Shown: one piece after another, positions 47,997 through 57,268 of the stretch | How the letters are laid out: every line of letters begins with the position of its first letter | Position numbering within the stretch: position 1 is the first letter of the stretch | Assembly (NCBI RefSeq): GCF_003626575.1 | Contig: NZ_RBDY01000036.1 | Location: 1-64,000, forward strand | Origin: Streptomyces radicis | GTDB lineage: Bacteria; Actinomycetota; Actinomycetes; Streptomycetales; Streptomycetaceae | Length of the DNA stretch: 64,000 nt | Direction: 5' to 3' | Position numbers and translations under genes: made by a program | Notes under the pieces: generated by a model | Told to the model about the DNA's origin: nothing | Seen by the model: only the letters and a program-made list of their open reading frames with translations | The model's database searches: none

Positions 47997-48677
47997 GTGA
48001 GCACCCCCGACGTCCCTGACGAGCCCACCACCCCGGCGGAAGCCGCGGACGAGGCGGCTCATGTCCCGCCCCACACCACGCGCGTGGTCATCGCCGAGGA
48101 CGAGGCACTGATCCGGCTCGACCTCAAGGAGATGCTCGAGGAGGAGGGCTACACCGTCGTCGGGGAGGCGGGGGACGGTGAGCGCGCGGTCGAGCTGGCC
48201 AGGGAGCTACGGCCCGACCTGGTGATCCTCGACGTGAAGATGCCCGTCATGGACGGGATCTCCGCCGCCGAGAAGATCGCGGGGGAGTCCCTCGCGCCCG
48301 TCCTGATGCTGACCGCGTTCTCCCAGCGCGACCTGGTCGAACGGGCGAGGGACGCGGGCGCGATGGCGTACCTCGTCAAGCCGTTCAGCAAGAGCGACGT
48401 GGTGCCCGCGATCGAGATCGCCGTCTCCCGCTTCCAGGAGCTGACCGCGCTCACCAAGGAGGTCGCCGACCTCGCGCAGCGGCTGGAGACGCGGAAGTTG
48501 GTGGACCGCGCCAAGAGCGTGCTCCAGACCCAGTACGGGCTGACCGAGCCCGCGGCGTTCCGCTGGATCCAGAAGACGTCGATGGACCGCAGGCTGTCCA
48601 TGCACCAGGTCGCCGAGGCCGTGATCCAGGACGCCGAGGAGAAGCGGCAGAAGCAGCAGAAGCAGCGATCCGAGTAG
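47997..48677 (+). CDS. ANTAR-domain response regulator (PdtaR-like)
   Basis: A 226-residue protein from GTG 47997 after GAGGAG. The receiver domain spans about 28-145: VVIAEDEALIRLDLKEML (acidic pocket), DLVILDVKMPVMDG (phospho-acceptor Asp), LMLTAFSQ and AYLVKPFSKSD (Lys). A linker helix leads to the ANTAR RNA-binding domain (DLAQRLETRKLVDRAKSVLQTQYGLTEPAAFRWIQKTSMDRRLSMHQVAEAVI). It should act as an antiterminator or RNA-level regulator on phosphorylation. The PdtaS-type kinase is not in the window. Confidence 0.93.
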   Translation: MSTPDVPDEPTTPAEAADEAAHVPPHTTRVVIAEDEALIRLDLKEMLEEEGYTVVGEAGDGERAVELARELRPDLVILDVKMPVMDGISAAEKIAGESLAPVLMLTAFSQRDLVERARDAGAMAYLVKPFSKSDVVPAIEIAVSRFQELTALTKEVADLAQRLETRKLVDRAKSVLQTQYGLTEPAAFRWIQKTSMDRRLSMHQVAEAVIQDAEEKRQKQQKQRSE

Positions 48678-49029
48678 CCGAACGCCTTTCGCGCGGCTCG
48701 TGCAAAGGTTCGCAGTGAGTTAACAGCGCGTTAAAACGCCCGAAAAGCGACGTCGCTCCCCGCGTTCCCCTTCGGTGGGGGGCGTGCGGGGGGCGCGCTT
48801 CGGGCCGGTCCGGGATGAGCGGATCTTGCCCGTAACGTCCGCTCACCGGTGCGCCGTGTTCTGTTTCCGGCGTATGCCACAGGTCACGAGGCGATCACAT
48901 CTGTCGCGACAGTGTGTTCGTGCAGCGTGTGGGGCAATAGATTCCGCTGCACGCCGCATCGGTGTGCCGTGAGCACTAGGGAAGCCGTGCGGCCTCGACA
49001 TGACGGCCTCGCTCCAGGGGGTTTTCCAC
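48678..49029. other. livJ upstream region
   Basis: 352 bases without a gene. Just after the regulator stop, an imperfect inverted repeat (about 48680-48713, CCTTT/AAAGG arms) may end that transcript. The remainder should hold the liv promoter. A perfect palindrome, CTGTCGCGACAG, lies at 48901-48912, about 120 bases before the livJ start. Confidence 0.5.
48901..48912. promoter_or_regulatory. Palindromic candidate operator upstream of livJ
   Basis: CTGTCGCGACAG is a perfect 12-bp palindrome in the promoter region of the branched-chain amino acid transporter. I know no regulator assigned to it. Confidence 0.35.
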
Positions 49030-50187
49030 GTGCTCAACAAGTCCATCGTGAGACTCGCGATACCGGTCGCCATCGGGGCACTCGCGCTCACCGCTTGCGG
49101 AAGTGACGAAGGGGACGGTGGTGGGGCGTACAAGATCGCGTACCAGGGCCCGCTGTCCGGCACCAACGTCGCGCTCGGCGAGAACATGCAGAACGGCATT
49201 CAGCTCGCCATCGACGAGGCCAACGAGAGCGGTGAGTACGACTTCGAGATCGAGTACTTCGCCGCCGACGACCGCGGCGCCGAGGGCGATGCCACCACCG
49301 CGGCCCAGACCGCGATCGACGACGCCGACGTGATGGCGGTCGTCGGCCCGGCGTTCTCGGGACCCGCCAACATCTCGGCGCCGCTCTACGGCCAGGCCGG
49401 GCTCGCCGCCGTGTCCTCGTCGGCGACCCTCCCCGCGCTCACCGAGCAGGGCTTCCAGACCTTCCTGCGCGCCGTGCCCAACGACAACGCCCAAGGCCTG
49501 GCCATGTCGGACTTCCTCGTCGGCCAGGACGGCGTCGAGAACGTCATGGTGATCAGCGACTCCACCCCGTACGGCGAGGGCCTCTCGGACGTCGCCCAGT
49601 CCGAGCTCGAGGGCGCCGGGGTCACGGTCGAGCGCGAGACCGTTCCGGCCGACACCGTCGACTACGGCAGCGCCGCGCGCACGGTCGTGGACTCGGGGGT
49701 GGACGCGCTCATCTACGCGGGTTACTACGAGGGTCTCGCGCCGTTCGCCACCCGCCTCGCCGAGGCCGGCTTCGACGGCATCGGGATCTCGGGTGACGGC
49801 TCGAACGACGACGAGCTGATCAACCTCGCCGGTGACTCCGTCGAGGGCTGGTACCTCACGTGTCCGTGCACCGACGCGGCGGAGGAGCAGGCCACCGCCG
49901 AGTTCGCCGAGCGCTACGAGGCGGCCTACGACACCCCGCCCGGCACCTACTCCGCGGAGTCGTACGACGTCGCCAACATGATCATCGAGACCATCGCTGG
50001 GCTCGGTGACGACGTCAGCCGCCAGGCCGTGTACGAGGCGCTCGCCGGCGCCGAGTACGAGGGCCTGACGAAGACGTTCGCGTTCGACGAGAACGGCGAA
50101 TTCACCAATACGGCGATCTTCATGTACCAGGTCGAGGGCGGCCAGCGCGGCTACCTCGGCCCGGTCGAGGAACTGGCCGCCGGCTGA
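49030..50187 (+). CDS. livJ: Branched-chain amino acid ABC transporter, binding lipoprotein
   Basis: A 385-residue lipoprotein from GTG 49030 (AGGGGG upstream; an ATG at 49000 is also in frame). Signal: VLNKSIVRLAIPVAIGALALTAC, with lipobox LTAC. The mature part is a periplasmic-binding fold of the Leu/Ile/Val group: YKIAYQGPLSGTNVALGENMQNGIQLAIDEAN, VMAVVGPAFSGPANISAPLYG, MVISDSTPYGEGLSDVAQ, and YSAESYDVANMIIETIAG. It delivers amino acids to LivHM, encoded directly downstream. Confidence 0.92.
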   Translation: MLNKSIVRLAIPVAIGALALTACGSDEGDGGGAYKIAYQGPLSGTNVALGENMQNGIQLAIDEANESGEYDFEIEYFAADDRGAEGDATTAAQTAIDDADVMAVVGPAFSGPANISAPLYGQAGLAAVSSSATLPALTEQGFQTFLRAVPNDNAQGLAMSDFLVGQDGVENVMVISDSTPYGEGLSDVAQSELEGAGVTVERETVPADTVDYGSAARTVVDSGVDALIYAGYYEGLAPFATRLAEAGFDGIGISGDGSNDDELINLAGDSVEGWYLTCPCTDAAEEQATAEFAERYEAAYDTPPGTYSAESYDVANMIIETIAGLGDDVSRQAVYEALAGAEYEGLTKTFAFDENGEFTNTAIFMYQVEGGQRGYLGPVEELAAG

Positions 50188-50277
50188 GCCCGCAGGCCCG
50201 GCGGGGCGGGGCGCCACCCGCTCCGCCCGCCGGGCCACCACGCATCGCCGCTCGTTCCCACAAGGAAGTCAGTTCCC

Positions 50278-51201
50278 ATGTCCCTTTCCGATATCTGGGA
50301 CGTCCTCGTCCTGGGGCTGGTGCTCGGCTCGCTCTACGCCGTCATCGCCATCGGCTACACGCTCGTCTACGGCGTGCTGCAACTGCTGAACTTCGCGCAC
50401 AGCGAGGTCTTCATGGCCGGGGGCTTCGGAGGCGTCATCGCCCTCACCCTCATCGAACCGGCCGTGGACCCCTCGGGCCTGCAATCGGCGCTCTATGTGC
50501 TCCTCGGTATTCTGGGTGGAGCCATTCTGGGTGGCCTTGTCGCATTCGGTCTTGAAAAGGCCGCCTATCGCCCGTTGCGCAGACGCAACGCCCCGCGCCT
50601 GGTCTTCCTGATCACGGCGATCGGCGCCTCGTTCTTTCTCTACAACCTGGCCGGCAAGATGTTCGGGCGCTATCCGCTGCCCATGCCGACGATGTACGAG
50701 AACAGGCAGGTGTTCGAGATCTTCGGCACCTCGGTCAGCGTGACCCAGCTGCTGATCCTGGTCGCCGGGCTCCTCATGCTCGTGACGGTCGACTTCGTGG
50801 TGAACCGCACCAAGCTCGGCTCGGGCATCAGGGCGGTCGCCCAGGACCCCGAGGTGGCGTCGCTGATGGGCGTCGACATCGACAAGGTGGTGTCGAGGAC
50901 GTTCGTGCTCGGCGGGCTGATGGGCGGCGTGGCGGGGTTCCTGTTCGGCACCAACCTCCAGGTCGAGTACACGATGGGCTTCCTGCCCGGCATCACCGCG
51001 TTCGCCGCCGCCGTCCTCGGCGGCATCGGCAACGTGCGGGGCGCCATGCTCGGCGGGCTCACCCTCGGCGTCGTCGAGTCGTTCACGGTGGAGCTGTGGG
51101 GCGACGGCTGGCGCTACGTCGGCGCGTTCGTGGTGCTGGTGCTCGTGCTGATGTTCAGGCCGACGGGAATTCTCGGTGAGCGTGTGGGGAGGACGGCATG
51201 A
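50278..51201 (+). CDS. livH: Branched-chain amino acid ABC transporter permease
   Basis: A 307-residue membrane protein with eight or so hydrophobic segments. GLVLGSLYAVIAIGYTLVYGVLQLLNFAHSEVFM is the classic LivH N-terminus. GIRAVAQDPEVASLMGVDIDKVVSRTFVLGG is the ATPase-contact loop, and AVLGGIGNVRGAMLGGLTLGVVES is typical of the last helices. AAGGAAG precedes ATG 50278. It overlaps livM by four bases. Confidence 0.96.
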   Translation: MSLSDIWDVLVLGLVLGSLYAVIAIGYTLVYGVLQLLNFAHSEVFMAGGFGGVIALTLIEPAVDPSGLQSALYVLLGILGGAILGGLVAFGLEKAAYRPLRRRNAPRLVFLITAIGASFFLYNLAGKMFGRYPLPMPTMYENRQVFEIFGTSVSVTQLLILVAGLLMLVTVDFVVNRTKLGSGIRAVAQDPEVASLMGVDIDKVVSRTFVLGGLMGGVAGFLFGTNLQVEYTMGFLPGITAFAAAVLGGIGNVRGAMLGGLTLGVVESFTVELWGDGWRYVGAFVVLVLVLMFRPTGILGERVGRTA

Positions 51202-52649
51202 GCGCCCAGGCTCCCGCCAAGGGACGGCCATCGGCTGCCAAGCTGCGGCAGCGGGCCTGGTACCGGCATCCGCGCTGGGGCAGGCTCACCGCCCTGGTGA
51301 TCACCGCCCTGGTGGTCGCCCAGGTCACCGGCGAACAGGGCGTGCGCGGTGACCTCTTCGCCGCCCTCGAGGCCAACTTCACCGGCTCGGGCGTGTGGAT
51401 CTGGCTCGGCGTCTTCGTCGCGATCTGGCTGGTCCGCGAGTTCGCGCACGACGTGATCAAGGCGTTCACCTCCTCCGTCAAGCAGGAGGCCGCGCGCCCG
51501 GTCGACAGCCCCAAGGAGCTGGCGCCCAGCGGGGGTTACTCCCTGGGCCGCGTCCATGTGTGGCTGCCAGCGCTGATCGCCAGGACGGTGCGGCTCGGCA
51601 ACGCCGTGCTGCGCGACAACAGGAACATCAGGTACGCGGCCCTCGGCGGCCTGCTGATCTTCCTGGTGCTGCTGCCCCTCATGGTGACCACCCGCTGGCA
51701 GCAGGTCATGGTCGACCAGATCGGCATGTTCGTGCTCGTCGCCATCGGCCTCAACGTGGTCGTCGGCTGGGCCGGCATGCTGGACCTCGGCTTCATCGCG
51801 TTCTTCGCGATCGGCGCCTACAGCGCGGCCTACTGGACCGGCGGGCTGCCGGTCGAGCCGCCCGTCGAGCTGAACAACTTCCTGGTGATCCCGCTCGCCG
51901 TGGTCACCTGCCTGATCGCCGGAATCCTGCTCGGCGCGCCGACACTGAGGCTGCGCGGCGACTATCTGGCGATCGTGACGCTCGGCTTCCACGAGATCGT
52001 CTACCTGACCGCGCGGAACTGGAACGACTTCACCGGCGGCACGAGAGGCGCCCAGACGGACCGTTTCTCCGTGGACCTGGGCTTCTGGTCCTACGAGTGG
52101 GGCCTCGACCCACAGCCCTACTACTGGCTGCAACTGGCGTTCGTCGTCGCGGTGCTCGCGCTGTTCCTGCGCCTCGAGCACTCCCGCGTCGGCCGCGCCT
52201 GGACCGCCATCAGGGAGGACGAGGTCGCCGCGGCGGCCACCGGCGTGGACACCGTCCGCTTCAAGCTGCTGGCGTTCGCCATCGGCGCGTCCACCTCGGG
52301 CATCGCGGGCGTCGTCTACGCGAGCAAGCTCGGCTACATCAACTCCGAGATGTTCATGGTGCTGCTGTCCGTGCTCGCCCTGTCCTATGTCGTCTTCGGC
52401 GGCATGGGCTCGATCCCCGGCGTGCTGCTCGGCACGGCGATCCTGGTCTGGCTGCCCGAGGCGCTGCGCGACACCGTCGACCCGCAGGACCGTTACATGT
52501 ACCTCGGCGGGCTGCTGGTCGTGATGATGATCTACCGGCCGCAGGGCCTGCTGCCCTCGCGACGACGGCAGCGCGAGCTGAAGATGGCCGAGGAGGGCGC
52601 CGGGGGCGCCGACGCCCTGGGGGCGCAGCCTGGAGGTGCGCGGGGATGA
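51198..52649 (+). CDS. livM: Branched-chain amino acid ABC transporter permease
   Basis: A 483-residue permease, longer than usual because about 130 N-terminal residues, including two extra hydrophobic stretches, precede the LivM core (MVDQIGMFVLVAIGLNVVVGWAGMLDLGFIAFFAIGAYSAA). The core has LRLRGDYLAIVTLGFHEIVYL, the contact loop SRVGRAWTAIREDEVAAAATGVDT, and YVVFGGMGSIPGVLLGTAILV. Both ends overlap its neighbours (ATGA), consistent with one livJHMGF transcript. Confidence 0.95.
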   Translation: MSAQAPAKGRPSAAKLRQRAWYRHPRWGRLTALVITALVVAQVTGEQGVRGDLFAALEANFTGSGVWIWLGVFVAIWLVREFAHDVIKAFTSSVKQEAARPVDSPKELAPSGGYSLGRVHVWLPALIARTVRLGNAVLRDNRNIRYAALGGLLIFLVLLPLMVTTRWQQVMVDQIGMFVLVAIGLNVVVGWAGMLDLGFIAFFAIGAYSAAYWTGGLPVEPPVELNNFLVIPLAVVTCLIAGILLGAPTLRLRGDYLAIVTLGFHEIVYLTARNWNDFTGGTRGAQTDRFSVDLGFWSYEWGLDPQPYYWLQLAFVVAVLALFLRLEHSRVGRAWTAIREDEVAAAATGVDTVRFKLLAFAIGASTSGIAGVVYASKLGYINSEMFMVLLSVLALSYVVFGGMGSIPGVLLGTAILVWLPEALRDTVDPQDRYMYLGGLLVVMMIYRPQGLLPSRRRQRELKMAEEGAGGADALGAQPGGARG

Positions 52650-53602
52650 CGACCGAGTTGAAGAAGGACGCCGAGGCCGGGGTGGGCGGTGACGTCCTCG
52701 ACGCCAGCGGCATCACCCTCCGCTTCGGCGGCCTGACCAGCCTCGACGATGTGGCGCTGCGCATGGCGCGCGGCGAGATCCTGGCGGTCATCGGGCCCAA
52801 CGGGGCGGGCAAGACCTCCCTGTTCAACTCGTTGACCGGCGCCTATGTCCCGCAGGAGGGGAGGATCACCTTCCGTCCGAGGAGCGGCGGCGAGCACGAG
52901 CTGCGCGGCCGCAAGCCGCACAAGGCCAGCCGCCTCGGGGTGGCGCGGACGTTCCAGAACATCCGCCTCTTCGGCGCGTTGACCGTGCTGGAGAACGTCA
53001 AGATCGCCGTGGAGACGCGGCAGAAGACCGACCCGATCTCGATCATGCTCGGCCTGCCCAACGCGCGGCGCGACGAGCGGGAGAGCGACCGCAAGGCGCA
53101 CGAGGTGCTGCGCTTCGTGGGCCTCGACCACCGGATGAACGAGATCGCCGCCGCGCTCAGCTACGGCGAGCAGCGGCGCCTGGAGATCGCGCGGGCGCTG
53201 GCCACCAGGCCGGAGCTGCTGCTGCTCGACGAGCCGGCGGCGGGCACCAACCCCACGGAGAAGCGCGACCTCGAGGGCCTGATCCGGCGGATCAACACCG
53301 AGCTGTCCGTGAGCGTGCTGCTGATCGAGCACGACATGCGGCTGGTGATGTCGGTGGCCGACCGGGTCGTGGTGCTCAACTTCGGCCGGAAGATAGCCGA
53401 GGGCACTCCAGGCGAGGTCCAGCAGGACCCCGCGGTGATCGAGGCGTACCTGGGCACGTCGGGCGAGGAGGATCGCGCCCTGGTGGCCGAGATGGTCGCC
53501 GAGCACGAGGCGGAGCAGGGCGCGGTGCCCGCGGACGTCCCGGGCCCCCGGGACACCCCGGAGCCCGAGGGCGCCGCGAAGGACGAGGAGGAGCGGTCGT
53601 GA
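52646..53602 (+). CDS. livG: Branched-chain amino acid ABC transporter ATP-binding protein
   Basis: A 318-residue ATPase. Walker A is GPNGAGKTS, the Q-loop lies in VARTFQNIRLFG, the signature is ALSYGEQRRLEIARAL (SYGEQ in place of LSGGQ, as usual in LivG), Walker B is LLLLDEPAAG, and the switch His is in LLIEHDM. The C-terminal 40 residues form an acidic, Pro/Glu-rich extension beyond the family core. ATG 52646 overlaps the livM stop. Confidence 0.95.
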   Translation: MTTELKKDAEAGVGGDVLDASGITLRFGGLTSLDDVALRMARGEILAVIGPNGAGKTSLFNSLTGAYVPQEGRITFRPRSGGEHELRGRKPHKASRLGVARTFQNIRLFGALTVLENVKIAVETRQKTDPISIMLGLPNARRDERESDRKAHEVLRFVGLDHRMNEIAAALSYGEQRRLEIARALATRPELLLLDEPAAGTNPTEKRDLEGLIRRINTELSVSVLLIEHDMRLVMSVADRVVVLNFGRKIAEGTPGEVQQDPAVIEAYLGTSGEEDRALVAEMVAEHEAEQGAVPADVPGPRDTPEPEGAAKDEEERS

Positions 53603-54369
53603 GCGTCGGACTCGACAAGGAGGCGGGGGCGGCGCCCGTTCCCGAGGACGGCTCGCCCGCCCTGCTCGAACTGCGGGACCTGCACGTCTTCTACGGCGCG
53701 ATCGAGGCGCTCAAGGGCGTCAGCCTGACCGTGGCCGAGGGCGAGGTGGTGGCCCTGCTCGGCGGCAACGGCGCGGGCAAGTCCACCACGCTCAAGACCG
53801 CGTCCGGCATGATGGCGCCCCGCACCGGCGAGGTGTGGCTGCGCGGCGAGCGCGTCGACGGCATCAAGTCGCACGAGCTGGTGCGGTTCGGCATCGGGCA
53901 CGTCCCCGAGGGGCGCCGCGTGTTCCCGCGGATGACCGTCCTCGAGAACCTGAGGATGGGCGCCTACCGGCTGCGCCGCCCCGACCCGGCCGACATCGAC
54001 CGCGTGTTCACGCTGTTCCCGGTGCTGGCCCAGCGGCGCAAGCAGGTCTCGGGCACCCTCTCGGGCGGCGAGCAGCAGATGCTCGCGATCGGCCGCGCCC
54101 TCATGGGCAAGCCGGAGCTGCTGCTGCTCGACGAGCCGTCGATGGGCCTGGCGCCGCTGATCGTCCAGCAGATCTTCGAGATCCTCAAGGAGATCAACGA
54201 CCAGGGCACCACGCTGCTGCTGGTCGAGCAGAACGCCTCGCAGGCGCTCCAGCTCGCCGACCGCGGCTATGTCCTGGAGACCGGCTCGGTCGTGATGGCC
54301 GACGAGGCGTCGGCCCTGCTCGCCGACCCGCGGATCCGCGCCGCCTACCTGGGCGAGGCGGCCGAGTGA
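53599..54369 (+). CDS. livF: Branched-chain amino acid ABC transporter ATP-binding protein
   Basis: A 256-residue ATPase, the second of the heterodimeric pair. Walker A GGNGAGKST, signature TLSGGEQQMLAIGRAL, Walker B LLLLDEPSMGLAP, and ENLRMGAYRLRR are all typical of LivF. The GTG start overlaps the livG stop (GTGA). It is the last gene of the liv operon and ends before a large inverted repeat shared with the convergent thioesterase gene. Confidence 0.96.
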   Translation: MSVGLDKEAGAAPVPEDGSPALLELRDLHVFYGAIEALKGVSLTVAEGEVVALLGGNGAGKSTTLKTASGMMAPRTGEVWLRGERVDGIKSHELVRFGIGHVPEGRRVFPRMTVLENLRMGAYRLRRPDPADIDRVFTLFPVLAQRRKQVSGTLSGGEQQMLAIGRALMGKPELLLLDEPSMGLAPLIVQQIFEILKEINDQGTTLLLVEQNASQALQLADRGYVLETGSVVMADEASALLADPRIRAAYLGEAAE

Positions 54370-54378
54370 CGCCGTGAC

Positions 54379-54423
54379 GCGGCGCCCGCGTTCGGGCCCT
54401 CGGGGTCAGGACGCGGGCGCCGC
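54379..54423. terminator. Bidirectional hairpin between livF and the thioesterase gene
   Basis: GCGGCGCCCGCGT (54379-54391) pairs perfectly with ACGCGGGCGCCGC (54411-54423) over a 19-base loop. The right arm lies inside the last codons of the convergent thioesterase gene. Confidence 0.65.
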
Positions 54424-54903
54424 GTCGCCGGGGTCGGCCGCCCGCGGGCTGACGGCGGGGCGCAGGGCGCAGGTCAGGCGGGCGGTGCAGACGCGCTTGC
54501 CCGCCTCGTCCGTGATGGTGATGTCGTACGTCGCCGAGGTGCGCCCGGTGTGCGCGGGCGTGGCCACGCCCGTCACCAGACCCGAGCGGACGGCGCGGTG
54601 GTGCGTGCAGTTGAGGTCCACGCCCATGGCGACCTTGTTCGGCCCGGCGTGCAGCATCGCGCCCACCGAGCCCAGCGTCTCGGCGAGCACCGCCGAAGCG
54701 CCGCCGTGCAGCAGCCCGTACGGCTGTGTGTTGCCCTCGACCGGCAGGGTGCCGATCACCTTCTCCGGCGATGCCTCGAGCACGGAGACGCCCATCCGCT
54801 CGCCGAGCGACCCGGCGGAGAAGAGCGCGGCCACGTCGAGGCCGAGCCCGGCCCACTGATCGACGACGTGCGGCGGGAAGTGCGTCGTGATGCGGTCACC
54901 CAT
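54406..54903 (-). CDS. PaaI-type hotdog thioesterase
   Basis: A 165-residue hotdog-fold protein. LPVEGNTQPYGLLHGGASAVLAETLGSVGAML contains the HGG-x-x-x-x-x-x-E motif of PaaI/ComA-type acyl-CoA thioesterases (Asn, His and Glu near the active site). VDLNCTHHRAVRSGLVTGVA and KRVCTARLTCALRP form the remaining strands. The last 15 residues are Ala/Asp/Pro-rich and coincide with the terminator arm. The physiological acyl-CoA is unknown. Confidence 0.87.
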   Translation of the reverse strand: MGDRITTHFPPHVVDQWAGLGLDVAALFSAGSLGERMGVSVLEASPEKVIGTLPVEGNTQPYGLLHGGASAVLAETLGSVGAMLHAGPNKVAMGVDLNCTHHRAVRSGLVTGVATPAHTGRTSATYDITITDEAGKRVCTARLTCALRPAVSPRAADPGDAAPAS

Positions 54904-54927
54904 GGACAGCGTTGTATCAGGGCCGCC

Positions 54928-57210
54928 TCACCGCTCGGGCGCCGGGGTGAGCCGGACGACGATCGACTTGCTCGCGGGGGTGTTGCTCACGTCGGCGGTC
55001 GCGTCGAGCGGGACCAGCACGTTCGTCTCGGGGTAGTACGCCGCCGCGCAGCCGCGCGCGGTGGGGTAGCGCACGACGCGGAAGCCGGGCGCGGTGCGCT
55101 CCGAGCCGTCGGTCCACTCGCTGGTGATGTCGACGTACGCGCCGTCGGCCAGGCCGAGTGCGTCGGCGTCGGCGGGGTTGACCAGGACGACGCGGCGGCC
55201 GCCCGTGATGCCGCGGTAGCGGTCGTCGAGGCCGTAGATCGTGGTGTTGTACTGGTCGTGCGAGCGCAGCGTCTGGAGCAGCAGGCGCCCCTCGGGCACC
55301 TCGGGGCTGGTCACCTGGGCGGCGGTGAACATCGCCTTGCCCGTCGCGGTCGGGAACGTCCGCTCGTCGCGCGGCGCGTGGGGCAGCGCGAAGCCGCCAG
55401 GGTGGGAGACGCGTTCCTCGAAGTCGGCGAAGCCGGGGATCACCCGGGCGATGCGGGCCCGTACGGCGCGGTAGTCGCGCTCGAACTCCTCCCACGGCGT
55501 GGCGCTCTTCTCGCCGAGCACCCTGCGGGCCAGGCGGCACACGATCGCGGGCTCGGACAGCAGCTGCGGCCCCGCGGGCTTCAGCCGCCCGCGCGAGGCG
55601 TGCACGATGCCCATCGAGTCCTCGACCGTCACGAACTGCGGCCCCGCGGCCTGCACATCGCGCTCGGTGCGGCCCAGCGCTGGCAGGATCAGCGCCCTCG
55701 CGCCCGTGACGCAGTGCGAGCGGTTCAGCTTGGTGGAGACGTGCACGGTCAGCCGCGCCTTGCGCATCGCGTCCTCGGTGACGGCCGTGTCGGGGCTGGC
55801 CGCGACGAAGTTGCCGCCCATCGCGAAGAAGACCTTGGCGTCGCCGTCGCGCAGCGCGCGGATGGCCTCCACGACGTCGAACCCCGGCTCGCGCGGCGGA
55901 TCGATGCCGAACTCCGCGCCCAGCGCGTCGAGGAACGCCCCGGCGGGCTTCTCGGTGATGCCCATCGTCCGGTCGCCCTGGACGTTGCTGTGCCCCCGCA
56001 CGGGGCAGACCCCGGCCCCTGGACGGCCGATGTTCCCGCGCAGCAGGAGGAAGTTGACGACCTCCTTGATGGTGTCGACGGCGTGCTTGTGCTGGGTCAG
56101 GCCCATCGCCCAGCAGACGATGACGCGCCGCGAGGCGAGCACCATGGCCAGGGCGCGCTCGATGTCGGTGCGCGACAGGCCCGTCGCGCGCCTGGCCTCC
56201 TCGGAGTCGGTCGCGCGCGCGACCGCGGAGAACGCGTCGAAGCCGTGCGTGTGGCGGCGGATGAACGGCGCGTCGATGGCGCCGCCGCGGTTGATGATCA
56301 GCTTGTTGAGCAGCCGGAAGAGCGCCTGGTCGCCGCCCAGCCTGATCTGGAGGAAGAGGTCGGTCAACGGGGTGCCGCCGCCGGCGAGGCCGCGCGGGGT
56401 CTGGGGGTTCCTGAAGCGTTCGAGCCCGGCCTCGGGCAGGGGGTTGACCGTGATGATCCTCGCCCCCGAGGCCTTCGCCTTCTCCAGCGCGGTCAGCATC
56501 CGCGGGTGGTTGGTGCCGGGGTTCTGCCCGGCGACGATGATCAGGTCGGCCTGGTACAGGTCGTCGAGCAGCACGCTGCCCTTGCCGACGCCCAGCGTCT
56601 CGGTGAGCGCGGCGCCCGATGACTCGTGGCACAGGTTGGAGCAGTCGGGCAGGTTGTTGGTGCCGAACTCGCGGGCGAACAGCTGGTAGAGGAACGCCGC
56701 CTCGTTGCTCGTGCGGCCCGAGGTGTAGAAGACGGCCTGGTCGGGGTGGGGCAGCCCGCGCAGCTCGTCGGCGATCAGGTCGAACGCCGCGTCCCAGCCG
56801 ATCGGCTCGTACCTGTCCCCGCCCTCGGGAAGGTACATCGGGTGGGTCAGGCGCCCCTGCTGCCCCAGCCAGTACCCGGAGCGGCGCGCGAGGTCGTCCA
56901 CCGGGTGCTCGGCGAAGAACGCGGGCGTGACGCGGCGCAGCGTCGCCTCCTCGGCGACGGCCTTGGCGCCGTTCTCGCAGAACTCGGCGGCGTGCGGCTT
57001 GCCGGGCTCGGGCCACGCGCAGCCGGGACAGTCGAAGCCCCCGTGCTGGTTGACGCGCAGGAGGGTGAGCGCGGTCCGCCTGACGCCCATCTGCCGCTGG
57101 GCGTTCTTCATGGCGTGCCCGATCGCGGCAGGTCCGGCGGCCGTGTTCAGCGGCTCCGAGACCGAGGGGGCGTCCTGGACAGGATCGGAGGCGGGCGGCT
57201 TGGCAGACAT
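54928..57210 (-). CDS. FdhF/YdeP-family molybdopterin oxidoreductase
   Basis: A 760-residue protein from ATG 57210. The N-terminal CPGCAWPEPGKPHAAEFCENGAKAVAEEA is characteristic of the YdeP subgroup, which lacks the complete 4Fe-4S motif of true formate dehydrogenases. GYWLGQQGRLTHPMYL, FYTSGRTSNEAAFLYQLFAREFGTNNLPDCSNLCHESS and the C-terminal molybdopterin-dinucleotide-binding domain (TLRSHDQYNTTIYGLDDRYRGITGGRRVVLVNPADA) are clear. Its substrate is unknown. It is divergent from polA, with 58 bases between the start codons. Confidence 0.9.
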   Translation of the reverse strand: MSAKPPASDPVQDAPSVSEPLNTAAGPAAIGHAMKNAQRQMGVRRTALTLLRVNQHGGFDCPGCAWPEPGKPHAAEFCENGAKAVAEEATLRRVTPAFFAEHPVDDLARRSGYWLGQQGRLTHPMYLPEGGDRYEPIGWDAAFDLIADELRGLPHPDQAVFYTSGRTSNEAAFLYQLFAREFGTNNLPDCSNLCHESSGAALTETLGVGKGSVLLDDLYQADLIIVAGQNPGTNHPRMLTALEKAKASGARIITVNPLPEAGLERFRNPQTPRGLAGGGTPLTDLFLQIRLGGDQALFRLLNKLIINRGGAIDAPFIRRHTHGFDAFSAVARATDSEEARRATGLSRTDIERALAMVLASRRVIVCWAMGLTQHKHAVDTIKEVVNFLLLRGNIGRPGAGVCPVRGHSNVQGDRTMGITEKPAGAFLDALGAEFGIDPPREPGFDVVEAIRALRDGDAKVFFAMGGNFVAASPDTAVTEDAMRKARLTVHVSTKLNRSHCVTGARALILPALGRTERDVQAAGPQFVTVEDSMGIVHASRGRLKPAGPQLLSEPAIVCRLARRVLGEKSATPWEEFERDYRAVRARIARVIPGFADFEERVSHPGGFALPHAPRDERTFPTATGKAMFTAAQVTSPEVPEGRLLLQTLRSHDQYNTTIYGLDDRYRGITGGRRVVLVNPADADALGLADGAYVDITSEWTDGSERTAPGFRVVRYPTARGCAAAYYPETNVLVPLDATADVSNTPASKSIVVRLTPAPER

Positions 57211-57268
57211 GGGCCGATCGTCGCACGGACGGCGGGCTCTGTCAGTGGTCCGTGGCAGGATCGGGAAC

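Noticed and set aside
56619-56930. Plus-strand frames within the molybdopterin oxidoreductase gene
   Set aside because: Low-complexity Arg/Ala/Gly translations opposite a well-defined enzyme.
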